From the NCBI RefSeq assembly GCF_900188225.1, contig NZ_FZOC01000001.1, forward strand, positions 620,596-684,595: a stretch of DNA of 64,000 bases, in the 5' to 3' direction. Below the pieces are notes generated by a model, which was not told where the DNA came from, did not search any database, and saw only the letters and a list, made by a program, of their open reading frames with translations. The stretch is from Humidesulfovibrio mexicanus. Lineage in GTDB: Bacteria > Desulfobacterota > Desulfovibrionia > Desulfovibrionales > Desulfovibrionaceae. This document shows, piece after piece, positions 7,977 through 17,423 of the stretch. Both the position numbers and the translations under genes were made by a program. The number at the start of each line of letters is the position of its first letter. The stretch's first letter is position 1.

Positions 7977-9281
7977 CTAGGCCAGGGCCACCAGGTCGTA
8001 GCTCTGCGCCTGCTCGATGTCGGCCAGAAGAAGCCTGCCGGGCTTGACCTTGGGACCGCTCACGTAGGTCACGCCGTCCACCTCCGGGGCCTGGAACCAC
8101 ACGCGTCCCACGTGCAGCCCCGGCCATTCCGGGCTCTCGTCCTCCACCAGCACCTCCTGCCGGGAGCCGACAAAAGCATCCAGGCGTTCGCGGCTGATGG
8201 ACTCCTGCAGCTTCATGAGGGCATTCCGGCGGCGGGTCTTGGTCCCCTGCGCCACCTGGCCGGGCAACTCCGCCGCGCGGGTGCCCTCCTCCTGATGATA
8301 GGGGAACACCCCCAGGTTGGCGAAGCGCGTACGCGCCACAAAGTCCCTGAGCGCCGCGTAATGCCTGTCCGTCTCGCCGGGGAAGCCCACGATGAGGCTG
8401 GTGCGCAGGGCGGCGTCCGGGAAATGCCTGCGCACGCGGTCCACCACAAGGGAAGGATCCTGCGCGAAGGGGCGGCCCATGGCGGAGAGGATCTCCGGGT
8501 GGGCGTGCTGAAGCGGAATGTCGAAATAGGGCAGAAACGGCCTGCCCAGCCCGGCCATGTGCTTGAGCAGCCCGTCCGTGAGTCCCGCCGGGTACAGGTA
8601 CATGAGCCTGAGCCACTTGAGCCCCTTGATGGGCATGAGCCGGTCGAGCAAGCGCGCCAGACCGTCCGTCATGTCCAGGTCGCGGCCGTAGGACGTCACG
8701 TCCTGGCCCACCACGACCAGCTCCGGCACGCCGCCCTCCTCCACCAGAAGCCGCGCCTCGCGCTCCAGGTCGTCGAGCCCCCGGCTCACGTGGCGGCCGC
8801 GTATGGCCGGAATGGTGCAGAAGGCGCAGCGGTGCGAGCAGCCTTCGCTGATCTTGAGATAGGCATAGGCCGGGCCGGTGGAAAGCCGCCGGGGACCGAG
8901 GGTCTCCAGCCTTTTGCGCCCCAGCGCCGCGCCGATGCGCTCCGGCCACTGGTCCATCTCTCGGGTGGAGAGCCACAGGTCCACCTCCGGCAGGTCGGCC
9001 GCCAGGGCCGCCCGGCCATAGCGGCTCACCAGGCAGCCCGCCACGGCCAGCAGCGGGCGCTTGGGCGCATCCCCGGCCTCCTGGATGGCGGAAAGGATGG
9101 TGTTCACGCTTTCCTCCACCGCCGGGCGGATGAAGCCGCAGGTGTTCACCAGCACAAGGTCGGCATCGGCAACGCCCTCGGCCGGGACAAGCCCTTCGCC
9201 CAAAACGCCCAGCAAACATTCTGTGTCCACGCGGTTCTTGGGGCAGCCGAGGCTGACGGTGTGGACGCGGATGGGCTGCAT
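7977..9281 (-). CDS. rimO: Ribosomal protein S12 methylthiotransferase
   Basis: A 434-residue radical SAM methylthiotransferase that adds a methylthio group to an aspartate of ribosomal protein S12. Three domains are visible. The N-terminal UPF0004 domain has Cys at SLGCPKNRVDTE, NTCGFI and AGCL. The radical SAM core has CSHRCAFC at about residues 149-156, and a C-terminal TRAM domain ends the protein. The SLGCPKN and ISEGCSHRC signatures distinguish RimO from MiaB. ATG 9281 has an AGGAG site; a longer in-frame extension upstream lacks these features and was not used. Confidence 0.95.
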   Translation of the reverse strand: MQPIRVHTVSLGCPKNRVDTECLLGVLGEGLVPAEGVADADLVLVNTCGFIRPAVEESVNTILSAIQEAGDAPKRPLLAVAGCLVSRYGRAALAADLPEVDLWLSTREMDQWPERIGAALGRKRLETLGPRRLSTGPAYAYLKISEGCSHRCAFCTIPAIRGRHVSRGLDDLEREARLLVEEGGVPELVVVGQDVTSYGRDLDMTDGLARLLDRLMPIKGLKWLRLMYLYPAGLTDGLLKHMAGLGRPFLPYFDIPLQHAHPEILSAMGRPFAQDPSLVVDRVRRHFPDAALRTSLIVGFPGETDRHYAALRDFVARTRFANLGVFPYHQEEGTRAAELPGQVAQGTKTRRRNALMKLQESISRERLDAFVGSRQEVLVEDESPEWPGLHVGRVWFQAPEVDGVTYVSGPKVKPGRLLLADIEQAQSYDLVALA

Positions 9282-9323
9282 GAATCGACTCCTGGTTGTT
9301 TTGGGGAAGTTGGGACGGAGGTG

Positions 9324-9351
9324 TTGCGCTTTGCCCGGACTCGTGTAGGAT
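9324..9351 (+). promoter_or_regulatory. Predicted sigma-70 promoter of the histidine-kinase unit
   Basis: TTGCGC (9324-9329), 16 bases, then TAGGAT (9346-9351) precede the GTG start at 9436 by about 85 bases. Confidence 0.4.
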
Positions 9352-9435
9352 TCTTCCTCAAGCACCCTTCCACGCATCCTCCAGAGCACCTTTCGACGCG
9401 CGCCCCCCATCCGGCGCGAGGGGAGGCCCGGCACG

Positions 9436-10920
9436 GTGGAATCCCTGCGGGCGGAGAAGCAATACCGCATCGGCCTCATAGGCGACAAGCATTCCCTTGC
9501 GCCTTTCTGGGAGCTTTTCGCCTCGCTGGGCAACGAGCGCATGTTGCGGCGCATGGGCTTCGAGGCCCTGGCCCTGCGAGAGGAACGCGCAGACCACGGC
9601 GGTTTCGGCGGCACCATGGAACTGCCTGTGCACGCCAACTGGCGCGACATGCTCGCCGCGCACCCCGGGCTCACCCTCGTCATAGAGACCACGGGCGATC
9701 CGGCGCTCCTGGGGGAGCTCCGGCACGGCCTGCCCCTGGACATCGCGCTGGTGGAGCGCGGCGCGGCCAGTTTTTTCGTGCGCCTTTTGTCCACCGACCA
9801 GATGTGGATGGCCTGCAAGGTGGACCTGCTGCACACGCAAACCCTGCTCAAAGGCATCATCGACCAGTTGAAGGAAGAAATCGTCCTGGCCGACGCGGAA
9901 GGCCGCGTCATCGACTGCAACAGGGCCGTTGAGCTGGCCACGGGCCTGTCCAAGGCGGACATGGCGGGCAAACCCCTCAGGCGGTTCTTCCGCATCGAAT
10001 CCACCAGGACCGGACCGCCCGGACGCAACGTCGCGCCGCCTTTGGAGCGGGCCCTGGCATCCCGGCAGGCCGCGGAGGACACCCTGGCCCACGTGGACGA
10101 TTCCGGCCGGATGCACTACACGCGGGAATACATCTACCCCCTGAGCGCCGACACGGAATCGGGCGTGAGCTTTCTGTGCATCCGCCGCGACATCACCGGC
10201 CGCACGGAAATGGAGCAGCGGCTCCAGCAATCCGAGCGGCTTGCCTCCATTGGTGAGCTGAGCACCTACATCGCCCACGAGATCAGAAACCCGCTGTTCG
10301 CCATCGGCGGCTTCGCCAACCAGTTGCTGCGCATCGTGGCCGAGCCCGCCGCCCGCGAAAAGATCGAGATCATCATCGAGGAGGCCAAGCGCCTGGACGG
10401 CATCCTCAAAAGCATCCTCACCTTCGCCCGGCCGCTGGACCCCGGGCACCGGGGCCTGGCCGACGTGAACCGCATCGTGCGCGAGACAATGGAACTCATG
10501 GGCATGGCCTGCGAAAGCAAAGGCATCCAGCTTGACCTTGAACTTGGAGAGCACATCCCCCTGGCCGAGGCCGACCCGGAACTCGTCAAGCAGTGCCTCA
10601 TCAACCTGGTCAAGAATTCCGTGGAAGCCATGCACGGGGGCGGGCGGCTCACCGTGCGGACCGCTGTGGACGACGCGCGCGTGCTGCTTGAGGTGGAGGA
10701 CACCGGCCACGGCATCGCTCCGGAGCTGCGCGACAAGGTCTTCAGCCCCTTCTTCAGCACCAAGGGCAAGGGCTCGGGCCTTGGCCTGGCCATGACCAAG
10801 AAGATAATGGACGAGGTGGGAGGAACGGTGGAGCTCTCCAGCCTGCCGGGGCAAGGCACGCGGGTCGCCCTGCGCCTGCCCCCCCAACTCGCTGTTGCGA
10901 AACCGGGGACGGACGGATAG
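9436..10920 (+). CDS. PAS-domain sensor histidine kinase with a Rossmann-like N-terminal region
   Basis: A 494-residue kinase with no predicted membrane span. Residues 1-120 form an alternating alpha/beta segment (YRIGLIGDKHS, TLVIETTGDPALL, IALVERGAASFF) that looks like a nucleotide-binding fold. A PAS/PAC unit follows (about 135-260). HisKA has the phospho-acceptor His281 in HEIRNPL. The ATPase domain has N (INLVKNSVEAM), G1 (DTGHGIAP) and G2 (GKGSGLGLAM) boxes. GTG 9436 has a GGGAGG site. No response regulator is adjacent, so its partner is unknown. rdgB begins 9 bases after its stop. Confidence 0.88.
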   Translation: MESLRAEKQYRIGLIGDKHSLAPFWELFASLGNERMLRRMGFEALALREERADHGGFGGTMELPVHANWRDMLAAHPGLTLVIETTGDPALLGELRHGLPLDIALVERGAASFFVRLLSTDQMWMACKVDLLHTQTLLKGIIDQLKEEIVLADAEGRVIDCNRAVELATGLSKADMAGKPLRRFFRIESTRTGPPGRNVAPPLERALASRQAAEDTLAHVDDSGRMHYTREYIYPLSADTESGVSFLCIRRDITGRTEMEQRLQQSERLASIGELSTYIAHEIRNPLFAIGGFANQLLRIVAEPAAREKIEIIIEEAKRLDGILKSILTFARPLDPGHRGLADVNRIVRETMELMGMACESKGIQLDLELGEHIPLAEADPELVKQCLINLVKNSVEAMHGGGRLTVRTAVDDARVLLEVEDTGHGIAPELRDKVFSPFFSTKGKGSGLGLAMTKKIMDEVGGTVELSSLPGQGTRVALRLPPQLAVAKPGTDG

Positions 10921-10929
10921 ACTGTCCGG

Positions 10930-11562
10930 ATGACCGCAGCCAAGCCCCTCCCAAAGAAGACCCTTGTCCTGGCGACCCGCAACGCGGGCAAAATCCGCGA
11001 ACTGCAGGCCCTGCTCTCTGGCCTGGGGTTCGAGATACTCGGCCTCGACTCTTTCCCGCACATGGGAGAGATTGAGGAGACCGGCAGCACCTTTGCGGAA
11101 AATTCGCTGCTGAAGGCGCGCACCGTGGCCACGGCCACGGGCCTGGTCGCCCTGGCCGACGACTCCGGCCTGGAGGTGGACGCCTTGGACGGCGCGCCGG
11201 GGGTATACTCGGCACGCTATTCCGATCCCGGCGCCACAGACGAGAAGAACAACCAGAAGCTCCTCGACGCCCTGCGCACCGTGCCTGAAGAACGGCGCGG
11301 CTGCCGTTTCGTCAGCGTTGTGGCGGCCTCAGCGCCCGGCGGGGCCGAGCTTCTGGCCGAGGGCCGCTGGGAAGGCCGCGTGCTGACCGCTCCCCGCGGG
11401 GCTGGCGGCTTCGGCTACGACCCGCTCTTCCTGGACCTGGAGCTGGGCCAAAGCGCGGCCGAGCTCGCTGCAGACGAGAAAAACGCCCGCTCGCACCGGG
11501 GCCGCGCCCTGCGCGCCCTGCTGACCCAGTGGCCCGCCTTCTGGGAACGGGTCCAGGGCTGA
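10930..11562 (+). CDS. rdgB: XTP/dITP diphosphatase (HAM1/RdgB)
   Basis: A 210-residue house-cleaning nucleotidase that hydrolyses ITP, dITP and XTP to monophosphates, keeping deaminated purines out of nucleic acids. Family motifs are LATRNAGKIRE at residue 13, the FAENSLLKA helix, and LADDSGLEVDALDGAPGVYSARY, which contains the metal-binding acidic residues. The C-terminal SHRGRAL element is also present. It lies between the kinase gene and glmS with short gaps, probably on one transcript. Confidence 0.94.
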   Translation: MTAAKPLPKKTLVLATRNAGKIRELQALLSGLGFEILGLDSFPHMGEIEETGSTFAENSLLKARTVATATGLVALADDSGLEVDALDGAPGVYSARYSDPGATDEKNNQKLLDALRTVPEERRGCRFVSVVAASAPGGAELLAEGRWEGRVLTAPRGAGGFGYDPLFLDLELGQSAAELAADEKNARSHRGRALRALLTQWPAFWERVQG

Positions 11563-11596
11563 CATCCCCCCCACTTTTCGCCAACGGAGAAACAGC

Positions 11597-13423
11597 ATGT
11601 GCGGAATCATCGGTTACTGCGGACACAGGCCAGCCGTCCCCCTTGTGGTTGAGGGCCTGCGCCGTCTCGAATACCGGGGCTACGACTCCGCCGGGGTCAG
11701 CTTCGTGGCCGGGGGCGAACTTTCGGTCATCCGTGCCGAAGGCAAGCTTTCCAGCCTGGAGCGCAAGCTGGAGCGCCAGCACGTGTTCACCGCCACCTCC
11801 GGCATGGGCCACACCCGCTGGGCCACCCACGGCCCCCCGGTGGAACGGAACGCCCACCCGCACCTGGACCACACGGGCCGACTGGCCATCATCCACAACG
11901 GCATCATCGAGAACTACCAGGAAATCAAAGCCGAACTCGCCCAGAAAGGCGTGGAGTTCCGCTCCGACACCGATTCCGAAGTGCTGGTCAACCTCATCTC
12001 CGACTGTCTGGAGGACGTTGGCGGCGATGTGACCCGCGCCATCTCCAAGGCGCTTTCCCTGGTGGAGGGAGCCTACGCCATCGTGGTCATGAGCGCCGAC
12101 CACCCCGGCACCCTCTGGGCCACCCGCGCGGCCAGCCCGCTGGTGATGGGCGTGGGCACCGGCGAAAACTTCCTGGGTTCGGACATCCCGGCCTTTCTGC
12201 CCTACACCCGCGACGTGGTCTTCCTGGAGGACGGCGAACTGGTCAAGATCACCGCCACCACCTGGGAGGTGCTCAAGACCGACACCCTCGCCCCCGTGGA
12301 CAAGACGGTCAGCCGCATCAACTGGGATGTGCAGGCCGCCGAAAAGGGCGGATTCAAGCATTTCATGCTCAAAGAGATCTTCGAGCAGCCCAAGGTCATC
12401 CGCGACTGCCTGCTGGGCCGCGTGGACCAGCAAAGCGGACAGGTGCGCCTGCCCGAGCTGGACGGACTGCCCGTGCCGGAGCGGCTGCACATCGTGGCCT
12501 GCGGCACCAGCTACCACGCCGGTCTTTGGGGCCTGTACCTGCTGGAGAAGCTTGCGGGAATTCCCGTGCAGGTGGAGATCGCCTCCGAATTCCGCTACCG
12601 CGACCCCATCCTGCCCAAGAACGGCGTGGTGCTCGCCATCAGCCAAAGCGGCGAGACCATGGACACCATGGCCGGGGTCAAGCTGGCCAAAAGCCGCGGG
12701 CTGCCGGTCATCGGCCTGTGCAACGTGGTGGGGTCGAGCATCTCGCGCGAGTCGGACTACGTGGTCTACAGCCAGGCCGGGCCGGAAATCAGCGTGGCCT
12801 CCACCAAGGCCATGTGCAGCCAGCTTTGCGCCCTGCTTCTGCTCACCCTCTATTGGGGGCGCAGGTCCGGCCGCCTGGACACGGCCCAATGCACCGCCAT
12901 TCTGCGCGGCCTGCAGGACATGCCGCGGGTGCTCGAAGACGCCCTGCCCTCCCTGCGTGCAGAAGCCCAGCGCCTGGCCCGGCACTACGCCGAGGCCACC
13001 AGCTTCCTCTACCTGGGGCGCGGACCAAGCTACCCCCTTGCCCTGGAAGGCGCGCTCAAGCTGAAGGAAATCAGCTATATCCATGCGGAAGGCTATGCCT
13101 CCGGCGAAATGAAGCACGGTCCCATAGCGCTTATCGACCCGCGCTTCCCCACCTTCGCCATGGCCCTGGACGACGAGTTCTTCCCCAAGGTGAAATCCAA
13201 CCTGGTGGAGGTGCAGGCGCGCGCGGGCGAAATCATCGCACTTACCAACGAGGGCCTGGACCTCGCGGTGGAGCACCCCTGGTTTGTGCCCAAGGCCCAG
13301 GCGCCGCTCTCGGCCTTTGTAGTCTTGCCAGCTCTGCAGCTTTTCGCGTATGAAATGGCCGATTACCTCGGCAAGGACGTGGACCAGCCGCGAAACCTGG
13401 CCAAGAGCGTCACCGTCGAGTAG
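11597..13423 (+). CDS. glmS: Glutamine--fructose-6-phosphate aminotransferase (isomerizing)
   Basis: A 608-residue enzyme that makes glucosamine-6-phosphate, the entry to peptidoglycan and LPS amino sugars. It starts MCGIIGY, and after Met removal the Cys is the N-terminal nucleophile of the class II glutamine amidotransferase domain (about 1-240). Two SIS domains follow (about 290-420 and 460-600), with CGTSYHA, SQSGETMDT and the closing KSVTVE tail that completes the active site. Full length. The leader is only 34 bases, so no glmS ribozyme fits here. Confidence 0.97.
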   Translation: MCGIIGYCGHRPAVPLVVEGLRRLEYRGYDSAGVSFVAGGELSVIRAEGKLSSLERKLERQHVFTATSGMGHTRWATHGPPVERNAHPHLDHTGRLAIIHNGIIENYQEIKAELAQKGVEFRSDTDSEVLVNLISDCLEDVGGDVTRAISKALSLVEGAYAIVVMSADHPGTLWATRAASPLVMGVGTGENFLGSDIPAFLPYTRDVVFLEDGELVKITATTWEVLKTDTLAPVDKTVSRINWDVQAAEKGGFKHFMLKEIFEQPKVIRDCLLGRVDQQSGQVRLPELDGLPVPERLHIVACGTSYHAGLWGLYLLEKLAGIPVQVEIASEFRYRDPILPKNGVVLAISQSGETMDTMAGVKLAKSRGLPVIGLCNVVGSSISRESDYVVYSQAGPEISVASTKAMCSQLCALLLLTLYWGRRSGRLDTAQCTAILRGLQDMPRVLEDALPSLRAEAQRLARHYAEATSFLYLGRGPSYPLALEGALKLKEISYIHAEGYASGEMKHGPIALIDPRFPTFAMALDDEFFPKVKSNLVEVQARAGEIIALTNEGLDLAVEHPWFVPKAQAPLSAFVVLPALQLFAYEMADYLGKDVDQPRNLAKSVTVE

Positions 13424-13477
13424 CAACCGCGGCCGAACGAGCCGCCAAACCGGACCAGACGCCGGAGAACGCCCGTC

Positions 13478-14929
13478 ATGTCCCAAATGGCCCTGCCACG
13501 CAAACGCCCCGTGCTGCTCCTTGTCTCGCTGTTCCTGGCGCTCGGCTTCCTGGGCACCACGCTTGTGAGCTACCACGTCTCGCGGCAGGCCATCCGCGAC
13601 TCCATACTCACCCAGGAACTGCCGCTGACCTCGGACAACGTGTATTCCGAGATCCTGAAGGATCTGGTGCGGCCGGTGTTCGTGGCCTCCATGATGGCCA
13701 GCGACACCTTCCTGCGCGACTGGACCCTGGACGGCGAACGGGACCAGACCCGCCTTACGCGCTACCTGCGCGAGGTCATGGGCAGGTACGGGGCTTTCAC
13801 GGCCTTCTTCGTGTCCGACAAGAGCGGCAACTACTACCACCCCTCCGGCGTGCTCAAGCGGGTGAACTCCCTTGAGAACCGCGACGCCTGGTACTACCGC
13901 GTGCGGGCCATGAAGGAGCCCTACGAGATCAACGTGGACCCGGACATGGCCAACCGGGACCTGTTGACCATCTTCATCAACTACCGCGTGCTGGACTACA
14001 AGGGCGAATTCCTCGGCGCCGCCGGGGTGGGACTTACCGTGGAGGCCGTGCGTTCCGCCATCGGCCTGTACCAGGCCCGTTTCGACCGCCGCATCTCTTT
14101 CGTGGATCCGCAGGGGCGCATCCTGCTGGCGGGCGACAAGGCCGCCTATCCGGACAGCAACATCCACTTCGTGGAAGGCCTGCGCGAGCTGGCTCCCGCG
14201 CTGTTGAGCCAGAAGAGCGGCTCCTACGAATACGTTCGCGACGGGGCCACACACCTGCTCAATGTGCGCTACATTCCGGAACTCAAATGGTTCCTGTTCG
14301 TCGAAAAGACGGAAGACTCGGCGTTGGAAGGCATCCGGCGCACCCTGTACGTGAACTTGGCGGTGTGCGCCCTGGTCACCCTGCTCGTGGTCTGGATCAC
14401 CGGGGTGGCCATTACCCGCTACCAGCGGCGCGTGGAGGAAATGGCCACAACGGACAAGCTCACCGGCCTTTTGAACCGGCAGGCCCTGGATGTCCTCTTT
14501 CAGCAGTCCCTGAGCCTCGCCAAACGCTCGGGCGACCCCCTGTGCGTGGTCCTGGCCGACCTCGACCACTTCAAGGACATCAACGACCGCCACGGCCACA
14601 TGGCCGGAGACCAGGCGCTCCGCCGCACGGCGGCCCTGCTGCGGCAAACCCTGCGCGCCTCCGATGTGATCAGCCGCTGGGGTGGCGAAGAATTTCTGAT
14701 GGTATTCAAGGGCTGCGACCGTGATGCGGCCGCCGCCCTGGCCGAAAAGCTGCGCGTCAGCCTTGAGCGCGACCCCGAACTGGCCATAGTGGCCCCGGAG
14801 GGCGTCACCCTGAGCTTGGGCGTGGCCCAATACGCGCCGGGAGAGAGCGTGGAAAGCCTTGTGGGCCGCGCCGATGCAGCCCTGTACCAGGCCAAGCAGC
14901 AAGGCCGCAACCGGGTGGTTTTGGCCTAG
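13478..14929 (+). CDS. Membrane-bound diguanylate cyclase with extracytoplasmic Cache-type sensor
   Basis: A 483-residue c-di-GMP synthase. An N-terminal membrane segment (about residues 10-30) and a second one (about 290-312) bracket a large periplasmic region, which has features of a dCache sensor (YYHPSGVLKRVN, WYYRV, INYRVLDY). The cytoplasmic GGDEF domain begins TTDKLTGLLNR; its active loop is GGEEF at residues 402-406. No RxxD inhibitory site is apparent just before the loop. No EAL domain is present. It converges with the pabB-pabC gene, sharing CTAG at 14926-14929. Confidence 0.92.
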   Translation: MSQMALPRKRPVLLLVSLFLALGFLGTTLVSYHVSRQAIRDSILTQELPLTSDNVYSEILKDLVRPVFVASMMASDTFLRDWTLDGERDQTRLTRYLREVMGRYGAFTAFFVSDKSGNYYHPSGVLKRVNSLENRDAWYYRVRAMKEPYEINVDPDMANRDLLTIFINYRVLDYKGEFLGAAGVGLTVEAVRSAIGLYQARFDRRISFVDPQGRILLAGDKAAYPDSNIHFVEGLRELAPALLSQKSGSYEYVRDGATHLLNVRYIPELKWFLFVEKTEDSALEGIRRTLYVNLAVCALVTLLVVWITGVAITRYQRRVEEMATTDKLTGLLNRQALDVLFQQSLSLAKRSGDPLCVVLADLDHFKDINDRHGHMAGDQALRRTAALLRQTLRASDVISRWGGEEFLMVFKGCDRDAAAALAEKLRVSLERDPELAIVAPEGVTLSLGVAQYAPGESVESLVGRADAALYQAKQQGRNRVVLA

Positions 14930-16749
14930 CCGACGCCTCCCGCCAGCTCGCACGCCATCCACCAGCGCACGGAGTTCACCAGCCATGCCCGCGTGGCCCG
15001 CCGCACATCGTCCGGGGTCAGCGTGCGCTCCCGCGCAATCCCCCGTGCAAGCAGCCGTTCCCGAAACACGCCGGGCAACAGGCCGCAGCGCAGGGGCGGC
15101 GTCGCCAGCTCTCCATCAAGCAGCAGCACCAGGCTGGCCCGCGTGCTTTCGGTCACCTCGCCGCGCCGGTTCACCAGCAGCACATCGTCGCAATCCGGGC
15201 GCGAGGCCAACGCCGCCTCGAACAAATCGCGGCGTGTGGTCTTGTGCGCCAGCAGTTCATCGGACTCGTCCACTGGCCTTGGCGCAAAGCCCAGACGCAC
15301 CCGCGAGCGCCCGCCGGACAACGGCGCGGCCTCGAACCGCAGCGCCCCGTCGCGCGGGAGCAGCAACCTAGCCTTCAGGCGTCCGCGCGGATGTCTGCGC
15401 GCCAATTCCGCCAACGCGCGCCGCACCGCCGCGCCATCGTACACGAAGCCGAAGTGCCCGGCCGACCGCGCAAGCCGCTCCAAATGCCACTCCAAGAGCG
15501 GGTAGCAGCCATTGCGCAGCAGCAGGGACTCGAGGAGCTCGAATTCCGCCTGCGGCTCAAGAGCAAAGCGCAGCTTGGTCAGGCACTCGGCGTATTCGCC
15601 CGCTGCGTTCGAGTCGTAGGTCACGCCGCCGCCCACGCCAAGCCGGGCCAGACTGCTCTCGCGGTCCAGCTGAATGGTGCGGATGGGCACGCTGAAGCAG
15701 CCCCGGACGCGCCCCGCTGGCGAAGGCTCAAGCAGCCCTATGGCCCCGCAATACAGCCCGCGCGGCTGCGGCTCCAGCTCGCGTATCAGCTCCGTGGCGC
15801 GTATCTTGGGCGCTCCGGTGATGGAGCCGCACGGAAACAGGGCGCGCAGGACCTCGGCCAACCCGGCGTCCGGCTTCAGGCGCGCGCGCACGTCCGAGGT
15901 CATCTGGAACAGGGTGGGGTACTCCTCCACATGGAAAAGCCTGGGCGCGCGCACGCTGCCGGGCTCGGCCACGCGGCCCAGATCGCTGCGCAGCAAATCC
16001 ACGATCATGACGTTTTCCGCCCGATTCTTGGGGCAGGCGAAGAGCCCCTCCCGAAGGCGGCGATCCTCGGCCTCCGAACGGCCGCGCGGCGCGGTGCCCT
16101 TCATGGGCCGCGCCAGCACCCCGCCCTCGCCATCCAGGCGGAAGAACAGCTCTGGCGACAGGGACAGGATTTCAAAACGCCCCAGGTCCAGCCAAGCGCA
16201 AAACCCGCCAGCCTGGGCGCGGGCCAGCTCCACGAACCAACCCAGGCCGCTGCCGCCCATGCGGGCCTCGAAGGGCAGCGTGTAGTTCACCTGATAGGTC
16301 TCGCCCTCTGCTATCCATTCACGCAAGCGGGCGAAACGCTCGGCATAGCGCCGGGGCGGGACCAGGGCGCGCCAAGGGCCTGCCTGAAAGGCCGCGTGCT
16401 CCTGCGCAAGCTCGGACCAGGCCAGCGGGGCGGCATGGTAGGCCGCCCAGGCCAAAGGCAATCCGTTCATGGAGCTGTGGACGCACAGGGCGGCATCGAA
16501 GGCGGGCGCAGCCTCGTAAGCCAGGGCGAGGACCACCCAGCGCCCGGCGAGGCTCTGGGCCTCGGCCCACTGTACAAGTGCCACGACCTCCGGATGCGCC
16601 CAGGCGTGACGAATCGCAAGGGGCTGTCCGAAAGCCAGGGTCCGGCCCCAGCCGCCGTCGCTTCCTCCTGCCGCGCCCGTCTTGGCCGAAGCATCGAAAA
16701 ACACCGCGCCATGGCGGGGAGGCGACGGTTGCCCAGGGTGCCGCGTCAC
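14926..16749 (-). CDS. pabB: Aminodeoxychorismate synthase component I fused to 4-amino-4-deoxychorismate lyase (PabB-PabC)
   Basis: A 607-residue fusion for p-aminobenzoate and folate synthesis. The N-terminal part (to about residue 375) is a chorismate-binding PabB domain with SLSPELFF, RPMKGTAPRGR and GSITGAPKIRATELI. From about 390 a PLP-dependent PabC-like lyase domain follows (LLESLLLRNGCYPLLEWHLERL and the NRRGEVTESTRASLVL segment). I chose GTG 16749 because it overlaps the upstream TGA as GTGA. The frame is open further upstream, but there it lies inside the preceding gene. A separate glutaminase (PabA) is not in the window. Confidence 0.9.
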   Translation of the reverse strand: MTRHPGQPSPPRHGAVFFDASAKTGAAGGSDGGWGRTLAFGQPLAIRHAWAHPEVVALVQWAEAQSLAGRWVVLALAYEAAPAFDAALCVHSSMNGLPLAWAAYHAAPLAWSELAQEHAAFQAGPWRALVPPRRYAERFARLREWIAEGETYQVNYTLPFEARMGGSGLGWFVELARAQAGGFCAWLDLGRFEILSLSPELFFRLDGEGGVLARPMKGTAPRGRSEAEDRRLREGLFACPKNRAENVMIVDLLRSDLGRVAEPGSVRAPRLFHVEEYPTLFQMTSDVRARLKPDAGLAEVLRALFPCGSITGAPKIRATELIRELEPQPRGLYCGAIGLLEPSPAGRVRGCFSVPIRTIQLDRESSLARLGVGGGVTYDSNAAGEYAECLTKLRFALEPQAEFELLESLLLRNGCYPLLEWHLERLARSAGHFGFVYDGAAVRRALAELARRHPRGRLKARLLLPRDGALRFEAAPLSGGRSRVRLGFAPRPVDESDELLAHKTTRRDLFEAALASRPDCDDVLLVNRRGEVTESTRASLVLLLDGELATPPLRCGLLPGVFRERLLARGIARERTLTPDDVRRATRAWLVNSVRWWMACELAGGVG

Positions 16750-17231
16750 GGTAGGGTGTCCTTGAGGATGCGCAGCACCTGGGCGGCGCTCTGTTCCACC
16801 ACGTCCAGGCAGCGTTCCCTGGCTCCGCTGGGGCCGAAGGCCAGACGGCCCTCGTCGGTGTCCAGGCGGCAGCCGCAGACCTCGGAACAGCGGTCCGACC
16901 CGAAGCGCGACAAGAAAAAGCATCGAAATTCCTGCACAGAGGCGTAGCACTGGTCCAGCTCATCCTCCGCGCCATCGCGTCCAAGGGCCAAGCCAAGGGC
17001 CATGACAGCCCCGGCAAGCGCACCACAGGGGCCGTCGGTGCGGGAAAGGCCGCTGCAGAACCCCGTGGCCAGGCGGGGCAGCAAGGGGGAGCGGACGCCC
17101 AGTGCCTCGGCGCAGGCCAGGAGCACGGACTCCGCGCATAACAGCGGGGGCTGCGAGCCGAAGCGTTCGCGCGCACGCGCGCCAGCGGCGGCGGGGTCAC
17201 AATATGGAGAAACAGTGCTGCAGCCCGGCAT
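16746..17231 (-). CDS. C-GCAxxG-C-C family protein
   Basis: A 161-residue cysteine-rich protein of the C_GCAxxG_C_C family. The pattern is visible in order: CAESVLLAC, then GFCSG, GPCGALAGAVMALGLALG, and a C-terminal CSEVCGC cluster. Such proteins are presumed redox or metal proteins, but no function is established. ATG 17231 has a modest AAGGA site; further upstream the frame is unlike protein. Its TGA overlaps the GTG of the pabB-pabC gene, so the two are translationally coupled, a pairing I cannot explain. Confidence 0.85.
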   Translation of the reverse strand: MPGCSTVSPYCDPAAAGARARERFGSQPPLLCAESVLLACAEALGVRSPLLPRLATGFCSGLSRTDGPCGALAGAVMALGLALGRDGAEDELDQCYASVQEFRCFFLSRFGSDRCSEVCGCRLDTDEGRLAFGPSGARERCLDVVEQSAAQVLRILKDTLP

Positions 17232-17367
17232 GGTCCTTCGCCTCACACGTTCATGGTTGGACGCGGAGAGCGCGTCCGGCGAAAGGCGAATGTGCCAAAA
17301 GCCCGCCCGGCAGTCCAATGGGAATGCGTGATGCGGGTCTTTCACGCTGCTAATGGCGCAAGGAAAC

Positions 17368-17394
17368 GAAAAAAGCCCCGGCGCTGCCGGGGCT
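17368..17394 (-). terminator. Rho-independent terminator of rpmB
   Basis: On the minus strand AGCCCCGGC pairs with GCCGGGGCT across a short loop and is followed by TTTTTT (17369-17374). It lies 30 bases beyond the rpmB stop. Confidence 0.85.
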
Positions 17395-17423
17395 CTCTCG
17401 TTGCTGATGGGCAATGGCGAGTC

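Noticed and set aside
11563-11596. glmS ribozyme ahead of glmS
   Set aside because: The gap from rdgB is only 34 bases, too short for the ribozyme.
11312-14986. A 1224-residue minus-strand open frame opposite glmS and the diguanylate cyclase
   Set aside because: Antisense of two well-supported genes; composition (His/Val/Gln-rich) is the usual complement of GC-rich codons.
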